A stretch of DNA of 64,000 nucleotides from Epiperipatus broadwayi (GCA_028023455.1 JAQFVV010012497.1:868001-932000); one strand, 5' to 3'; shown: positions 24,904 through 39,069, counted from the stretch's first letter. Numbers and translations are program-made. Notes: generated by a model from the sequence alone, not told the origin.

Positions 24904-27410
24904 GTAATATAAAGGCTTCTTAAATATGAACAATTGACTTGCCAACACTCTTATGTTATCATTGTAAAATAAATGATGTTAATTATTGATGTCCATGAAG
25001 AAATATTTATATAGACTAAGTGCAATGAGCCATGAATCACGCTATACTTTGTTTTAAGCCCCCTTTGCATTTAAACATATATATCGTGAAATAACTCATG
25101 TTTTATAGATAAACAATGGTTTAATTAGAATATGTATTGTTTATTGAACTGCTAATTTACAATACTTTTCAACATGCACATATGTATAGTACGCATATGT
25201 AAATTAAAAGTATAATATAAATTAAAAAAATGTTAAAAATAACATCAATAGTAATAAATTACGATACATTTCCCTATATTTTACTGAATCTATGTTAATT
25301 TATTCATTTTATGGCAAAATAAGAATAAGAAAAAAAACTTACTGTAGCTTATTTTTATTTGTTAAAAAAAGTTAATAATGAAATATCTGACATTCTCCGA
25401 AATTAAATAGCTATGGATGATCCCTTACCAATAACTTTTTCTCATATAGAAACATAATAGACTAGTCTCTTTTTATAAAAAAATTACGATCTCTAATTGT
25501 TTTAATATTTTTAGAATCAGTATTAAGTTAAGTATATTCAAAAATTTTGTAAAACATTTAGAATTACTCTTACAAAATATTTTATTATGTGAAATACTGC
25601 TTATCAAATTTGGAAAGAATAATAAATGAAGAATCAAATGTATATACTTTTGACATAAACTGAAGAAATTTTATTAACAAACACGATAGTAAATGGCATA
25701 TTGCAAAATTTATTTAGAAATCCCCCCCCCCCCCCCAATAATCACTTATGGTGCTCAGAGGAAAATAATGACTACTCAAATATTATAAATTTGTGAATTT
25801 TAATGATTTTTTTTTTTGTTTATTTAAATTTTTCTTTGGATAGCATAAAATTGAAGTTGTATAGTTAAATACAGTATAGTTTGAGGCTCCACATTCGCAT
25901 AACATTTAGCTTAATAAATTTAATTTTTAAAACTAAAAAAAAAAAAAATTGTTTTTAAATGTTCTGGTTTTTTATTCCTCCTGACAGATGTTATTTTTTA
26001 TGCTATGTAATTAATGGTTTCAACTTAGATTGCTAGGTTTAAGTGGTTATTGTCTGGTTACATTATAGCTGAAATTTTATCTAGATTATTATATGGAAGA
26101 TTTCCTGCTTTGTTTTTTTTATTACATCTATAAGTCTGTGAAAATCTTTCATATTTAAATATCAAAATGCCACACTTTTATATGTCTAAACAAAAAATAA
26201 ATAGGAATGTGTAAAAAGAGAGCATATTAATAATAACTTACCCTTTTAATGAATCAGAGATATTTAATGAATGATGTCAGGATCTTTGAAATTCTTTCTC
26301 AAGATAATCTATTCAATTTTTATGGGACTGTAAAATATACAAGTAAATCTTGTACTTTATATTCTTAGATGTTTGATATCTATTTAGCCTAGGATACCAA
26401 TCATTTCTGTTTTGACCACCATATTAATATGACTGGATTACTTAGATAAACTTGAAAACTTTATCTTTTATCTAAGAAGAATTAAATTTCTATTTATTAA
26501 CCAGTATTAGTTAGACGTGTCATTGATTGTGTGAAAAAAATTCTAAATCTATTTGATAAATTCTCAGGTATTTACAAAAAAAATTAAGCTTGTCTGAGCT
26601 TGAACTTAAGTTATAGTATAAGCATAATAAGCAAATACATTAATTTCTATATTGCAAGACCCTTTATGGTAAATAATAAATCATTGATTTCAATAGAAAA
26701 ATGTACATTTTCTCATGTAGAATTTATATTACAAATGTCTTCAAAAGAAGCTTTTTTAAGATCATCTGGAATTTGAGAAATGAATCATATAATTAATAGG
26801 AAAGTTTCTTAGAGATCAAAGAATGATAAATAGATTCTATTAAAGATAATATTCTCAAACAGTTAATGCATTAATGTTATTAAAAAGCACATTGGTGAAC
26901 CATGGGCTCACCATTTGTAAATATATGACTTTTCCATCATTGCTGAAAGTTGTATCACATTATAATTAAATTTTTTATTTTACAGTGAATATATCAACAT
27001 TTATCTCACCATTAAAGTTATTTTGTAAGTATATAAAAGCCAGATTTTGGAAAATATTAATATCACATGCCAGTATTAATTGAGAATTTATATTTGGTGC
27101 ATAAATTATTCAGAATATTTTTAAATATGTTACCTAACTTTTTTATTATTTTTTTAAAAAAAAATAAGTTTGATATGCACAATAAACTTTTTGTTCAGTA
27201 ATATATATATTTTCTACTATGATTATAAATAATAGACACTTTGAATGCAAGAAAAAATATAACAATGAATTTCATAGCTCTAAAAATGTTATTGAGCTCT
27301 ACCTTGTCAATTTAATATCTAATTTGATGTCTGAAGAACTGGATCTTCAGTATATTGATGTCAAATATTTAACAACAATCATTACTTAAATATATATTAT
27401 AACAGAGCTG

Positions 27411-27421
27411 GGTTCAAACCC
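27411..27421 (+). other. Isolated B-box-like motif
   Basis: GGTTCAAACCC matches the RNA polymerase III B box. No convincing A box or poly(A) tail was found, so this is at best a SINE relic. Confidence 0.2.
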
Positions 27422-27695
27422 TGTTCTAAGGTATAGTATGATATATGCGAGCATATATATACTTGATCAAAAGTGATATTAAGTTAGATTTTTTTTTTTT
27501 AGATGTGTGTGTGTGTGTGTGTGCATGTATTTTAAATGGGTAAACGAAAATAGATTGAAACAGAAGAGGGAGGGGGGTTATATGGTTTGTGCTCTTGTAT
27601 TTTGTTTAGAAGCACGTGTATTTATATTGCTGCATGGGTGAGTAAATGTAATAAATTCATAAAAAGAAAAAAATTTACATGGCCAAGCTTTAATT

Positions 27696-28369
27696 CCAAG
27701 ATGGACGACGAAGGACAGAATTTCCAAAAAGATATGTTAATTGCAAGGAAAGAATCAAAAAAGGTATAGATTGCTATCTCGATGAATAAAAGTATTTTAA
27801 TTAAAAGGAAATTGTTTCAAGATGGAAGACGGAGTGTAGAATTGTTAAAAAGGGTAAGTTAAATGCCAGGAAAGAATCAAAAAAGGTAGAGATCGCTATC
27901 TAGATCGATAAAAGCTATTTTAATCAAGAAAGAAAAGTTGCTGAAAGGTTTTGTTTGTTCAAACCACGTGGTTTCGTTTAAAAAAGAAAAAAAAAGAACA
28001 ATAGTATTTTAATTAAGGAGTTTGAAAGCCGAACTTAAAGAGACATTCCAGAACTGTTAATGCCACGAGCAAGATCGCAGAAAGATCAGTTTAAAAATTA
28101 TATATATTCGTCAGCCATGAATAGGCTGGGATAAAAGGACAAAAACGGACTGGACTCTGCCAGCCATCCTGCGGAGGTATTGTGGTTGCTGTCCGTATAT
28201 GAAAAAAGCTCTTTCTAAACTACAGGCAGAATGACATTCATCGAATGCCATTGATCATGCCTACGGAATCAACTGAGAGCTGCCAAAAATCACTTATTCA
28301 CTACGTCACAACATCAAGCAAGTGAACATTACCATTCATCTGCACCCAGGTGAGAAAAATCAAGGTAAT
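27696..28369 (+). repeat. Unclassified repeat with tandem 110-bp units and a TATA-like box
   Basis: Two imperfect direct units (27696-27806 and 27817-27925) share CAAGATGGA, AGGAAAGAATCAAAAAAGGT and GCTATCT. GGGATAAAAGG follows near 28129, and a possible splice donor, CCCAGGTGAG, near 28345. This layout resembles an LTR or the 5' end of a retroelement, but no matching second end was found. Confidence 0.4.
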
Positions 28370-31300
28370 ATGAGTAATTTCTTAAATGCCAGTCATCTCG
28401 TAAATAAGAACTTATTTTCAATAAAATAATAAAGTGTAAGGACTAAAAGAAGTATTTGAAATATCGCCCAACGTAATTTTATAAATGAATAGACTGGATA
28501 ATGACTTATAGCATTTACTTTGTATTCTATAATTTATATGTTTTGTTATATTTATGAACCTATGCAGAGTATGTGTTTGCATGCTTGTTATTCAAATATT
28601 TGAGCACAAGCCAGTACATAATTATGGGATTTTGTTTGTTTCTATTAATGAATATTAAATTTGTGTTTTAATTACAAGTGTGTGCATTCAATGTTAATTT
28701 TTTTAAAACTTAGATCATATCGTAAAGTTAGAGAGCAGTATTTAAGAACAAAAATAATATATTCTGGGAATCGTTTTTGCATTTACGTGCGCACTTGGTT
28801 AGTCCCCCACCCCTTTTCCCACGGTTAACAATCACCACCCCTGAGTGAGTTAGCCAGAGGTAGAAGCTCTTAACTATTAGAAATTGATACTCGATCTCTA
28901 CCAGCATAATTCTTATTTACTTGTAGATAGGATTGGTGCTTGGAGTCAGCAATTGACATCCATAAATATGCTGGGCGAGTGATAAGAGTACCGGGCAGAA
29001 TTACTTATATATATATATATGTTCGTGTTATAATTTTCTTTTAAGAAAAAAAAAAGGAAACTTAGGTTTTTAATACGTAAATAAGCGTATACCATATATA
29101 TACGTGATTCACACAGGTATGTAAACCGATACAATATATATATTGAACCTGGTGGGTAGATTGCTTGGGAAACACAACATCTAGCATGTACTTTTAACTC
29201 TTTATTATAATAGAAAATTGTGAATAGCAAATTTTAAAATAAACACATTGTTGACTTCTTATGCATATAACATCTGATGCAATTATTTATTATTATAAAA
29301 TTATACATTCAGTCTATACCAATGCAATTTAAATATTGCTCCACACCGGTTCCTTAGGCAAAGAAGCACAATACGCAGAGAGTACCCATGCCCAAGACAG
29401 CTATAAATACATAACTGTGGCTACATTTTAAGGACATGATCTTCTCAGCTGCAAAATTCAACACCTATCATTCAAACCAATTTTTTGATTCGAAGTAAAA
29501 CTTCAGGCGCCAGTTAATTACCCCAAAAGAGTAAATAACGCACTTTGAATGATGGCAAACTAACTCAGTGCCTAAGAAATTCCCACTAGCTCAATCAAAA
29601 GAATAATATAATACATTACTGCTTTAATTATTGGTAAAAGAATTGTCCAACAAAATATTAAGTTTTAAAGATAATTTATTTTAACTAAATACTTATTATT
29701 ATAATTTTTTAAACTTTTATAAATTCTCTATTAGTCTAACTATGATATTTTTATATAATAACCATACACACATTCTTAATACATACAATAGAATACATCA
29801 TAACATAAGGCATTAAATAAAGACACGGTATTTTAAAACATGCACATTAATAGTTTATTTTATGCATACTATAGAGTTCCTGCTATAGAGTTCATTTGTT
29901 TTACTGACTCTAGAGGCCTCAAATTATTGCAATGGCTACACTAATATCAGAAATGGAATAAGAAATGTTATTTATTGCCTATAGGATTTTGGATGTTGAC
30001 TACTTGCTGTTTTCTGCTTCATGTGAGTTTTTACCAACCAGTTGGATTTTAGGCTTTTGTGGTGGTTCCTATTATGGTTATTTCATGTTACTATTATTCA
30101 AGATAGTTACATATTTCTGGCAGTTTCACATTATTAGGCAGGCATTACTTCTATCTGGCAGATTGCTGATGTTCCATCAGACTGGCTGGAGTCTGACCAT
30201 ATGCTTCTGACGACTGCTAACACTGCATTGTCATGAAAAAACACTGACTCTGGATACATAACAAGACTGACTCAAGACTGATTGTAAGAACTCATTGAAT
30301 GATGAAAAACTGATTATTTATGTGATGACCTGTTGTCATTTTTCTTAATTAGTTTCTATACCTGTTAGCTATATCCATTGTGGAAAATTTGTCCACTGCT
30401 TTCGATTAAATTTTTGATAAGATTTTAATTAATTAATTAATCAATCCTGTTTTTAATTAGTAGCCATTGCTAATTTTGTTTTTATATAGCTTATGATTGT
30501 ATACAACCCTTGAGGGAAATTCCAAATATACACTTTCATTTGTTTTTTAATATTTAACTTTCATATATCATTTTATTAACATGCACACATTTTATTATTT
30601 CTTTATGTTTATAATCTCGCTATTTATGGACATATATATTTTATTTCTTTTAAATAACGGGAAGAGACTTTTTTTTAAAAATTAAATGAAAAGATATATT
30701 TTTAATTTTATGTAAAAGATTTATTTTTAAGCTGCTATAGCTTTAATTTTTAATTACTTGAAATTCAACTACTTTTGACTTTTCTAAGTAAATTCTCTCC
30801 CCGAATTACTCTTAATTTAATTCGTAAAACTTTACAAATGACGCAGGGTTTAATTTTTCTCCAAGCTAACAGTATTTTTTCTTTTTAAAAACTCTAACTT
30901 TTGTAAACAAAAATTCTCTCAAACTTATTCTGACTTACATATTATTTATTACAACCTTCATTTCTTTTACTAAACTTATTTTAGTCATAATGATTTTATT
31001 TATTAGAATTATAATTTTAAAATCTTTACGTTATTTAAAATACGATTTTTTTTTTAATGATTGTAAACACAATCTTATGTGGAACGCTAGCATTAGTGGT
31101 ACAATACACACACACACATTATACCCATATTAAGAAACATAGTATGCAAAAATGATACAAATTAAGTAAAAGTCATAATTTTTTTAAAAATAAATCACAA
31201 TGAAATAATTATAAAAATTGGTTATTGTTTGCAGGTGTGTATATATATTGTAGAAAGAGAAAATTGCTTTTATGTATATATTAAAATTTAAATCGTTATC

Positions 31301-31396
31301 ATAGATTTGTAAATTTAAAAACTTGTTTTATAAATTGCTGTATTTATTTTAAATTATATGTCTATAGTCCTTGGAAATTAAATATATTTTATTTAG

Positions 31397-31510
31397 GCAC
31401 AGATGCAACATATGCTGAACATATAGAAACTATCAAATCTAGAATGTATGTGGGAGTAAAGGATGATGGGAGATTTGTCCCAGGAGAATTAGGAATGGGA
31501 TTGGTTGAAG
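31397..31510 (+). CDS. TOP3A: TOP3A exon e (residues 106-143, phase 1 to phase 1)
   Basis: Acceptor ATTTAG, donor GTAAAA, 114 nt. With the base carried over from exon d it encodes GTDATYAEHIETIKSRMYVG followed by a variable loop and PGELGMGLVEG. These are some of the best conserved residues of the TOP3A family. The intron before it is 21,122 nt and contains three large mobile elements; the one after is 106 nt. Confidence 0.95.
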
Positions 31511-31616
31511 GTAAAAAAATATAAGGAATTTATTTAAAAGAATTATTAATATTGTAAATATATTTCACCTAATGTTTATATTATAGAGTATAATTGTAAT
31601 TTGTCTCTGGATGTAG
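31511..31616 (+). other. TOP3A intron between exons e and f (106 nt)
   Basis: Short GT-AG intron, the only one in the window that is near the minimum size for animals. Confidence 0.9.
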
Positions 31617-31686
31617 GTTATGATGCCATGGGATATGAACTAAGTAAGCCACATCTTCGAGCTGAATTAGAAGCTGATTTAAAAAG
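31617..31686 (+). CDS. TOP3A: TOP3A exon f (residues 144-166, ends in phase 2)
   Basis: Acceptor GATGTAG, donor GTAATA, 70 nt. It encodes GYDAMGYELSKPHLRAELEA then DLK and the first two bases of an arginine codon. Human TOP3A has MGYEMSKPDLRAELEADLK here. Joining this exon directly to the exon at 46563 would break the frame, which shows that a further exon (40845-40873) lies between them. Confidence 0.95.
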
Positions 31687-32389
31687 GTAATAGTTTATAT
31701 TAAAATAATACAGTAGATTTTTGATTTATGTTATAGAATATGCTTAAAATGTGTAGTTTTTTACTTATTACTTTAGTCTATCATGCTCAGGATTGAATTC
31801 TAGAGTGGAACCTATCCAGTTAAGCATTCATTCTTAAGTAGATTTCTGGAAGGAAGTAAGGAAGGAAAATTATAAAAGTTCTCATCAATTGGCTATTAAT
31901 TAATTAGTCTGGAAAGTTGTATTTATATTTCTCACATTTTTCAATAAATATAGTGCTCTGAAGAAACTTTTATGTTGCAGGAAATTAGGATTATCACTTT
32001 ATTTTTTATTTATCAAATAGAACTTCAAATAAAAATGTATATGATATGCACATATGTATTTCATTTATATTTATCATAAAATGTAGTCAGTGAAATGAAT
32101 CAATTATTTTGGTAGAGTTTTATCAAAATAATTTGCATAGCTTAAATATTGTAATAAATTTTTCAATGAAAGGAGGGGTACTATAAATAATTTTTAAAAC
32201 TTTAATTAAATTAGAAATGATACACACTTAAAATGATATAATACTTTTTTAAAATTGTATTAAAAAACAAAACAAAAAATCTTGAAAAGCAAAATTTTTA
32301 CCAGAAAAAAGTTTTTTTTTTAAAAAAAAAAAGGAAAATTGTTTTCATCTATCTATAAATTGTACTTATTAAAAATTTATAAATGTATA

Positions 32390-32790
32390 TGTATACATGG
32401 GTTGGAACAGTATAGGAAGATAAATTGATGATGATGGAAATTGCACAAGGTTACTAACTTTCCTTAGATAAATTATCTTCACATCATTTTTATCAGCTAG
32501 TATTATATTTGCATATGAGATAAGATTTAAATTGTTTAAAATATATAAACATATTTGTATATATAGTACCTTATCATCGCTTGAAAATTTTATTCAGTTT
32601 ACAGCAATATTAAATATATGTATGTATTATAACAGAATGAAGAGAAGTAATAGGTGATGATGGAAATGACACAAGGATACTACCTTTTAACAGTCAAATT
32701 ATCTAAGTATATCAATTTCATCAATTAGTTTTAAATTTGTATATGAGACAACAAGATTTAAATTGTTTAAAATTTATGAATTACAATGAA
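32390..32790 (+). repeat. Diverged tandem duplication
   Basis: 32390-32570 and 32620-32790 share TGATGATGGAAAT, CACAAGG, AAATTATCT and AAGATTTAAATTGTTTAAAA in the same order. Confidence 0.7.
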
Positions 32791-33713
32791 TAATATTTAT
32801 TAATGAAATCAAAATAAAAACATAAATCTAATATTGAACACTAAATCAAATCAAATAAGTATCACATTTTGTTAATAGGATTTATTATTTTGAAGGATTA
32901 TACTTGTATGACTAAATTTATTGTACCTCGAAACTGATTTATATACATAATATATTGAAGTTGATAAATTTGATTAAAAATAATAATTATTATTTAAGAG
33001 TATTTAAGATCAGATTATATTATTAAGCAAACAATATTTTACATCTGTTTTATTATATAAATAATAAGAATGATCAATTTATGTTAATCCTTGGTAATAG
33101 AAACTTGACTACTGGAAATAAGAAAACTAGAATTATGATTTATGGATTTTTAAGTTTTAGAATTCATCTACTACTGCACTAAACTCATAGAATATAATAA
33201 TGATAAGAGAATATGCAAAGCAATGATATATTTTACATGCATGAGATATTTCATATAAGAGCAAAATGTTATACTCTTATTTTAATATTTCTTATTAGCT
33301 ATTGAGATTTTACTTTTATATTTTTATATTTATCTTATTGGATATTTAGTTCCTTTTATCAATTTTGTCATATCTTAATGTAATTGATTATAATCAAGGC
33401 TTGCCATAATTGATAAAAACAATTCCGTTGACTTGTATTATTTTATAATTCATAAGTTTGCTATGTTATAAAGTATAATGTTGTATTTTTCAAATAACCA
33501 TACCATAAAATATTTCAGAACAACGTTAATCTGACTTCCTGTCTGGATGAAATTATATGGTATATCTAAAGTTTTCGCAATTCACACCTTGTTATTTTAA
33601 TAGAAGTTACTATTTACTTAATTAACATTTAAAATTTAATTTTTAATATACATATATTTTAGAATAAAATTTTAAAAAAAAATGTTTAGATAAATATATA
33701 TAAATAAGTAAAA

Positions 33714-33960
33714 AGTAAATTCTCTATACAGTAGTGTCACCCATGCAAACTGTAGTAATCAATAGACACCAGAAGGTTTGTGCATTTAAATCCTTATCTA
33801 GTGTCTACTCATCCAATATCCCAAGAATAGTTTTTAGTTTATGGCTGTCATCAGCAAGGGGTCTTGCTTCTAAGAACAATACACCTAGATCTTTGAATTT
33901 AATACATTTTAATAGCTTGTGCAAGGATAAGAATTGATGGTCATGTGGTAGATAAATAAG
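33714..33960 (+). repeat. Foldback family A, fragment copy 2
   Basis: Contains TCTCTATACAGTAGTG, CTACTCATCCAATATCCC and GCTTGTGCAAGGATAAGAA, which match the copy at 12471-13180 and its flank. The inverted half is missing. Confidence 0.75.
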
Positions 33961-34810
33961 CCTAATTGTCATGAATATCTTGATACTGTTTTATTTTATC
34001 TTTATCTCAATTTTATTTTTTTCATAGAAAAAAAAACTTTGCTATTGAAATTTATTTCATGGTGAACCAAAAAAATTTCAGAATGGATTATTAAAAGTGA
34101 TATTTTAAAATAAGTTTAAATAATGTAATAGATTGTATTATAAGTGTTTAAATTTAAGAGAAACTAAATAATAAATTGTAGATTAAAGCAATCTAGTTAG
34201 TTTCTCTTATCAAAGATTAAAATTATAATTGAAAGAATGCATGTTTTAATTCATATTTGAATGAGTTGTTTACAACAAAAACAACATCATTGAGTATACT
34301 AATATTAAAAGAAATACATTTTAAAAGTTTAGTTTTAAAAAAAAATCTACATTTTGGTTTTAAATAAATAAATTTAAAATAAAGTAATCAAAAGATTAAG
34401 CTTAGTATTACTTTTAAAATTGCATTTTGAGTTTGTAGTTGAGAAATCCAGAAACAAGATAAAAATTCAATCAATTAAATAATTATGGTATTTTAAAAAC
34501 TGAATGCAATTAAAATAAATTGAGGTCACTTAGATTAAATAAAATAAAGAGATTATCAAGATCTTATAAACAAGAGTTTAATATTATATAGTGCCAGGGT
34601 TTTTTTGAAATTATTATTATTGTTGAGTCTTGATTCTTGTTTTATTCAATTTTCATTGAACAGCCATTATGATGATCAAATAGAAGAGGATGACCACCAA
34701 CAGTCAAACATTTCCTTGTATCCATACTATTATATATATTGCTTATGACACTCTATTCATATACACGTTAATGCAACAAATTTTCTTAAAAACTTCTTTA
34801 TTTTCTTACG

Positions 34811-34838
34811 GTTTCGACTGTCCAGCAGTCTTCATCAG
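34811..34838 (-). ncRNA. Hammerhead-ribozyme-like core
   Basis: Read on the minus strand: CTGATGA (34838-34832), one extra A, GACTG, loop CTGGA, CAGTC, then GAAAC (34815-34811). CUGAUGA and GAAA are the two conserved core strands of the hammerhead ribozyme, and GACTG/CAGTC is a perfect five-pair stem II between them. Penelope-like retroelements are known to carry such motifs, and a Penelope remnant lies 4 kb away on the other strand. The extra A after CTGATGA is not canonical, and I could not close stems I and III or find the cleavage site, so activity is unproven. Confidence 0.45.
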
Positions 34839-34859
34839 AGCTACAAGATTTGAATAATA

Positions 34860-36180
34860 TAAATATACAATCATCATTTCACATATATATATATATAAAT
34901 AAATACATGTATATATCCATCATTTTACACATATATAAAATACCCATATACATACATAAATATACACATATATCTTCTTCATACACATACATATAAATTT
35001 ACAAGACATATATGTAATACATACCTACATCTATATATACATATGTATATCCAATATATCTACATAGCTCTTTTAACTATACATATATACACACAGATAT
35101 ACATATACCCACAGACACATATATAATCTTCATATATCCTTATAAATACACATCCATTTTTATACTCTACCCACATATATATATATAATACAAAAACATA
35201 TCCAATACACCTTTTTTAAAAAACTTTTTACTTTTTGAAACTATTTTATTTTTACTTTTTACCTTTTAAAAAAACCCTTTAAATATTATTCCTTTATAAT
35301 ATTACCAATATTATTTTATTACTTTATAATTATCTAATATATATAACATCTTTTATTTTACTATCTTTAATTTTACTTTTTATAATTTTTATCTCTACAT
35401 TATTAAATAATATTTTTCTTTAACACTATTACCTCTATCTTCTTCACTGCCTTAATTAAACTGACCGTTATTTCAAATTTTCTATCTTGTTATTCATTTA
35501 AAATAGCTCCCTCTGTTACCAATTTTATAAAACTTATTCTATTTTAAACTTCGAACTTCCAAATTATATTCATTAACCATATTCAAATATTACAAATACA
35601 ACAAAAATCCATACATCCCCTACACATAGATATATATCTCTTCACCTCACCTCTATACATATAAATAAAAATAACATATAAACAATATAAAAAAATTAAA
35701 AAAATTTATTAAAAAAAAAATTAAAAATTCTCTATCTATATATTTATAACACATATACATACATATACCAATTCTCATATACATTTATCTATAACCTCCC
35801 ATATATATATACATACTCAACTTGCTTATAAATTACATTTATAAATATACTAAACACATCCAATACCCCATTTTTAATCTATTACCTTTAAAAACTATTT
35901 TATTTTTATTTTTACCATAGTTTTTCATTTCACTATCTATCTTGTTTCATTATTATCTAATCTGTATTTCTTTTTACCTCCATACCTATTATACAAAACC
36001 TATCCAATACACCATTTTTTATATTACCTTTAAAACTATTTTATTTTTACCTTTATTTCTAAAAAATTTTTTAAACAAATTTCTATTATTTTTAAATGCC
36101 TTACCCTTTTATTATTTATTATTACTATTATTTATATCATCACTATTCCTTAATCTTCCTTTCATCATACTAATGAACCC
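34860..36180 (-). repeat. G-poor tract with three dispersed direct repeats
   Basis: For 1.3 kb the + strand almost lacks G and consists of A, T and C. A block of about 50 bp containing ATCCAATAC, a T run and ACTATTTTATTTTTA occurs at about 35200-35256, 35855-35914 and 36002-36050. With the hammerhead-like motif at its left edge, the tract may be the leader or terminal repeat of a minus-strand Penelope-like element. No protein is recognised in it. Confidence 0.4.
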
Positions 36181-39069
36181 GATTAAGCTATTAAAAAAGG
36201 GAATCTTTATTCTACATTATAAAAAAATAATGCCTAAACATCAAATAATTCTGAGAATGCTCTTTAGATAGAACTGTATAGCTGAGAAGAGGAATTCTCG
36301 ATGATTAGGAAACTGATAAAGTCAGTATAGTGACTCAGAAAAGAAGGAATAATAAAATAAAGCAATTAAAGTATGCCAATGAGAAAGAAACATTAGTTTA
36401 CATAGAAATCCTCACAATGAACTGTAGAGAGGATCCCAGCTATAGAACTTTATAGTACGGTTTGATATATGCACACAAGTTAAAAAAACAACTGTTTATT
36501 GATTAGACTAATGTTCTAAAGTATTAACCATTTTAAATATTATTTTAACATGGACTCTTAAATAAGTAAAATAATTATAGCTAGCTACCTTTTATTAAGT
36601 ATAAACTATTTATATATATGTGATAAACTATTTTTTGATTGTTTCAAAGAGGAAGTGAATCTTTTATTAAGGGAAGTGACTGTTTAGTGTATATTGTAAG
36701 GATAGCTTATAATCCATTTCAGATCCACCCTTATATGTCCACAGTAGTAGACTAAATCCATAAAAAAACAAAAACATAAATTGAAATAATAGGTTAGGTA
36801 CATATTATTTTTCTATATGTAAACATACCTGAGATCAAGTCAATATCTAAGCAACCAAGTGTTGGAAAATGAGAATAGAATTTTACTACGTAATTTTATT
36901 ACATAATATCAACAACAACCATTAATTCGCACAACATTAGGCATTTACAATGATAGAAAAGGAAATTGAAAGTGCGAGTTTGCTGAACAACAGGTGTTTA
37001 ATCCCAGTATAAAAGCAAACCCAATTCATTTCTGTTCTCTTTCATATTTCATCAAATGATATAACAATCACAAGCAGCAAATAGCTTAATCTTGAACATT
37101 AAAAACAAAGAATAAAATGGACAATGTGTTCGAAGATATTATCTATTCTGTATAAGATTTTAAAGCGCTGAAAATTGAAGCGAATCATCATCGACATTTA
37201 AAAGGGAAAAAATCAATTTTCTTTAGCAGTATAGTAAAAGAATTAAAATAATTTTATAGCAATAATCGAAGACAGAAGACAGCAATCGAACAAAAAATAA
37301 AAATAAATAAACGTTATATAGCTAGCACATAGTGATAAATGATGAAGTAAAACTTTCCTTTGCTTAAATTTACTTAATACCATTTATAAGCTGAAGGAAA
37401 TTTAATTTATTTTTTTTAAATTACCAAACAATGCATGTTGGCTAGATAAACGTGCCATAGGACTGGGGTGCTGTCTTAATTGCCATAAAGCGTGATGTTG
37501 TAACTCACTCATATAAATAATGTTCAGAAAAACGCCTTCTGAAGTGTCTGAGTGGAGCCCGGAAGAGAGTGACATCTGAGATGGAAACAACTTTGCCAAA
37601 GTATTAATGGAAAATCTGGAGAACGATGGAGGAGTTATCAAAACGGAATGCACCCATGAAAGATACTAATGTTTAAATTAGACTCTAATCAGGAAGATTT
37701 GAACAAAATCAAAATTATCATGTTATATTTTTTTTTTACTTTATACATTTGTAAAATTCTACTTTTATTATTCTGACACTTGGGAGTTTCAGAGTGTTTG
37801 CAATTGGTAGAGTCCATTCCCTAAGAAGGAATGTTGAACGAAGGGGGGGTTATTAAGCTAGAAAATTTTTTGTTTTGTAAATAAAATTTGGGTTGATTTG
37901 ATCAGCGTCGCATAATGTGGATGAGGTAAGAATTTTTGATGCCCTTCCATATTAATTTGCACTCATTAGTACAGGACACAGTTTACATTATTTGTTTATG
38001 TTTAACTAATAATTGTTACATTTAGTTATTCAGTATGAATGATTAATGTTCTTGTATGAAAGTCTTTTTCTGTCCACTTTAGAGAACTTGTATATAGGTA
38101 AACGGAGGGAGGTACTCAAAGAAGATGGAACCTCTCGAACAGAAATTGGATGACGGAGCTATTGGACATATTGTGATTTTGTAAATAGTTATTTAGCTTC
38201 ATGATCATCATCGTGATAATGAAATAATATTTCTTTTTGTTCTAGTTAATCTTATTGACTTTGTAAATAGGGAGTGCTCATTGATACATATCTACTATGG
38301 GTACGGGATGGAATAACAAATAATTTTAGTCATTGATATGGTAGAGATTCATGTAGGACACATATAATCACTTTTTTTTTTTTTGCTATGTTAATAGAAT
38401 TTGGATTTTTCTTTGTTATAAATAAAAATTGTTAATGTGTTTTGAATCAAATTGGTCTCTAGTTTATCAAACTCATTCATACGCTCACTCATTTATTTAA
38501 TGAATTAAAAATATATGCACACGCACATATTATAACATATAACACAGCAATAGAGTTAGATGTGTCTTAAAGTTAATGAAAACTTAGTTGCTGCATAAAG
38601 TAAATTCATCCCTGAAGAGAGCCAAAGGCAACATTCTTCCTGGGTTTGAATACTGAGGCATAATGGAATCCCAAAGAGAGGTGAGGTGTGGATGAACTAG
38701 CCTAAATTGTATCTAGATTTAATGATTAAACTAAGAGCTAGCCCATTGGAGGTGGATATGATCATTGGTTAATTGCTTCATCATGTTAGTCACAGCATTC
38801 TACCTGAAGAACCTTGGTCTGACTGTAGTTAGATGCGTTCTCTTTCTTCTGATGGAAAACCCGAATTGTTACATCATATATATTCTAGATATATTTAAAG
38901 CAGCTAAAATATAAAATTTTCTTTTATATATATATATGAGTTTGATATAAAAATATAACAGAAAATAATGCTTTTTTGTTTGTTAACATATATATAGATG
39001 ATTATTTGATGATTTTTAATAAAAGCCAAAGACAAATAAACTAGTTTATTAATGATATTAATACAGTGG

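Larger units (their letters stand above)
10275..31396 (+). other. TOP3A intron between exons d and e (21.1 kb, transposon-filled)
   Basis: The intron contains the Tigger-like MITE, the hAT-type element and the Gag-only LTR retrotransposon. The stretches 11423-12394, 13789-14305, 24904-27500 and 28370-31396 hold no gene or clear element that I can support, apart from microsatellites such as the TG run near 27503-27522 and the C run near 25722-25738. Confidence 0.75.

Noticed and set aside
35942-36271. 109-residue open frame in the G-poor tract
   Set aside because: Leu/Phe/Tyr-rich translation of a C- and T-rich strand; the composition alone explains it.
37402-37653. 83-residue minus-strand frame in a less AT-rich stretch
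   Set aside because: No family motif on either strand. The surrounding sequence may be an unnamed repeat, but no ends were found.
37904-37925. CAGCGTCGCATAATGTGG as a second primer binding site
   Set aside because: Only weakly like the candidate site at 16457, and no LTR end precedes it.
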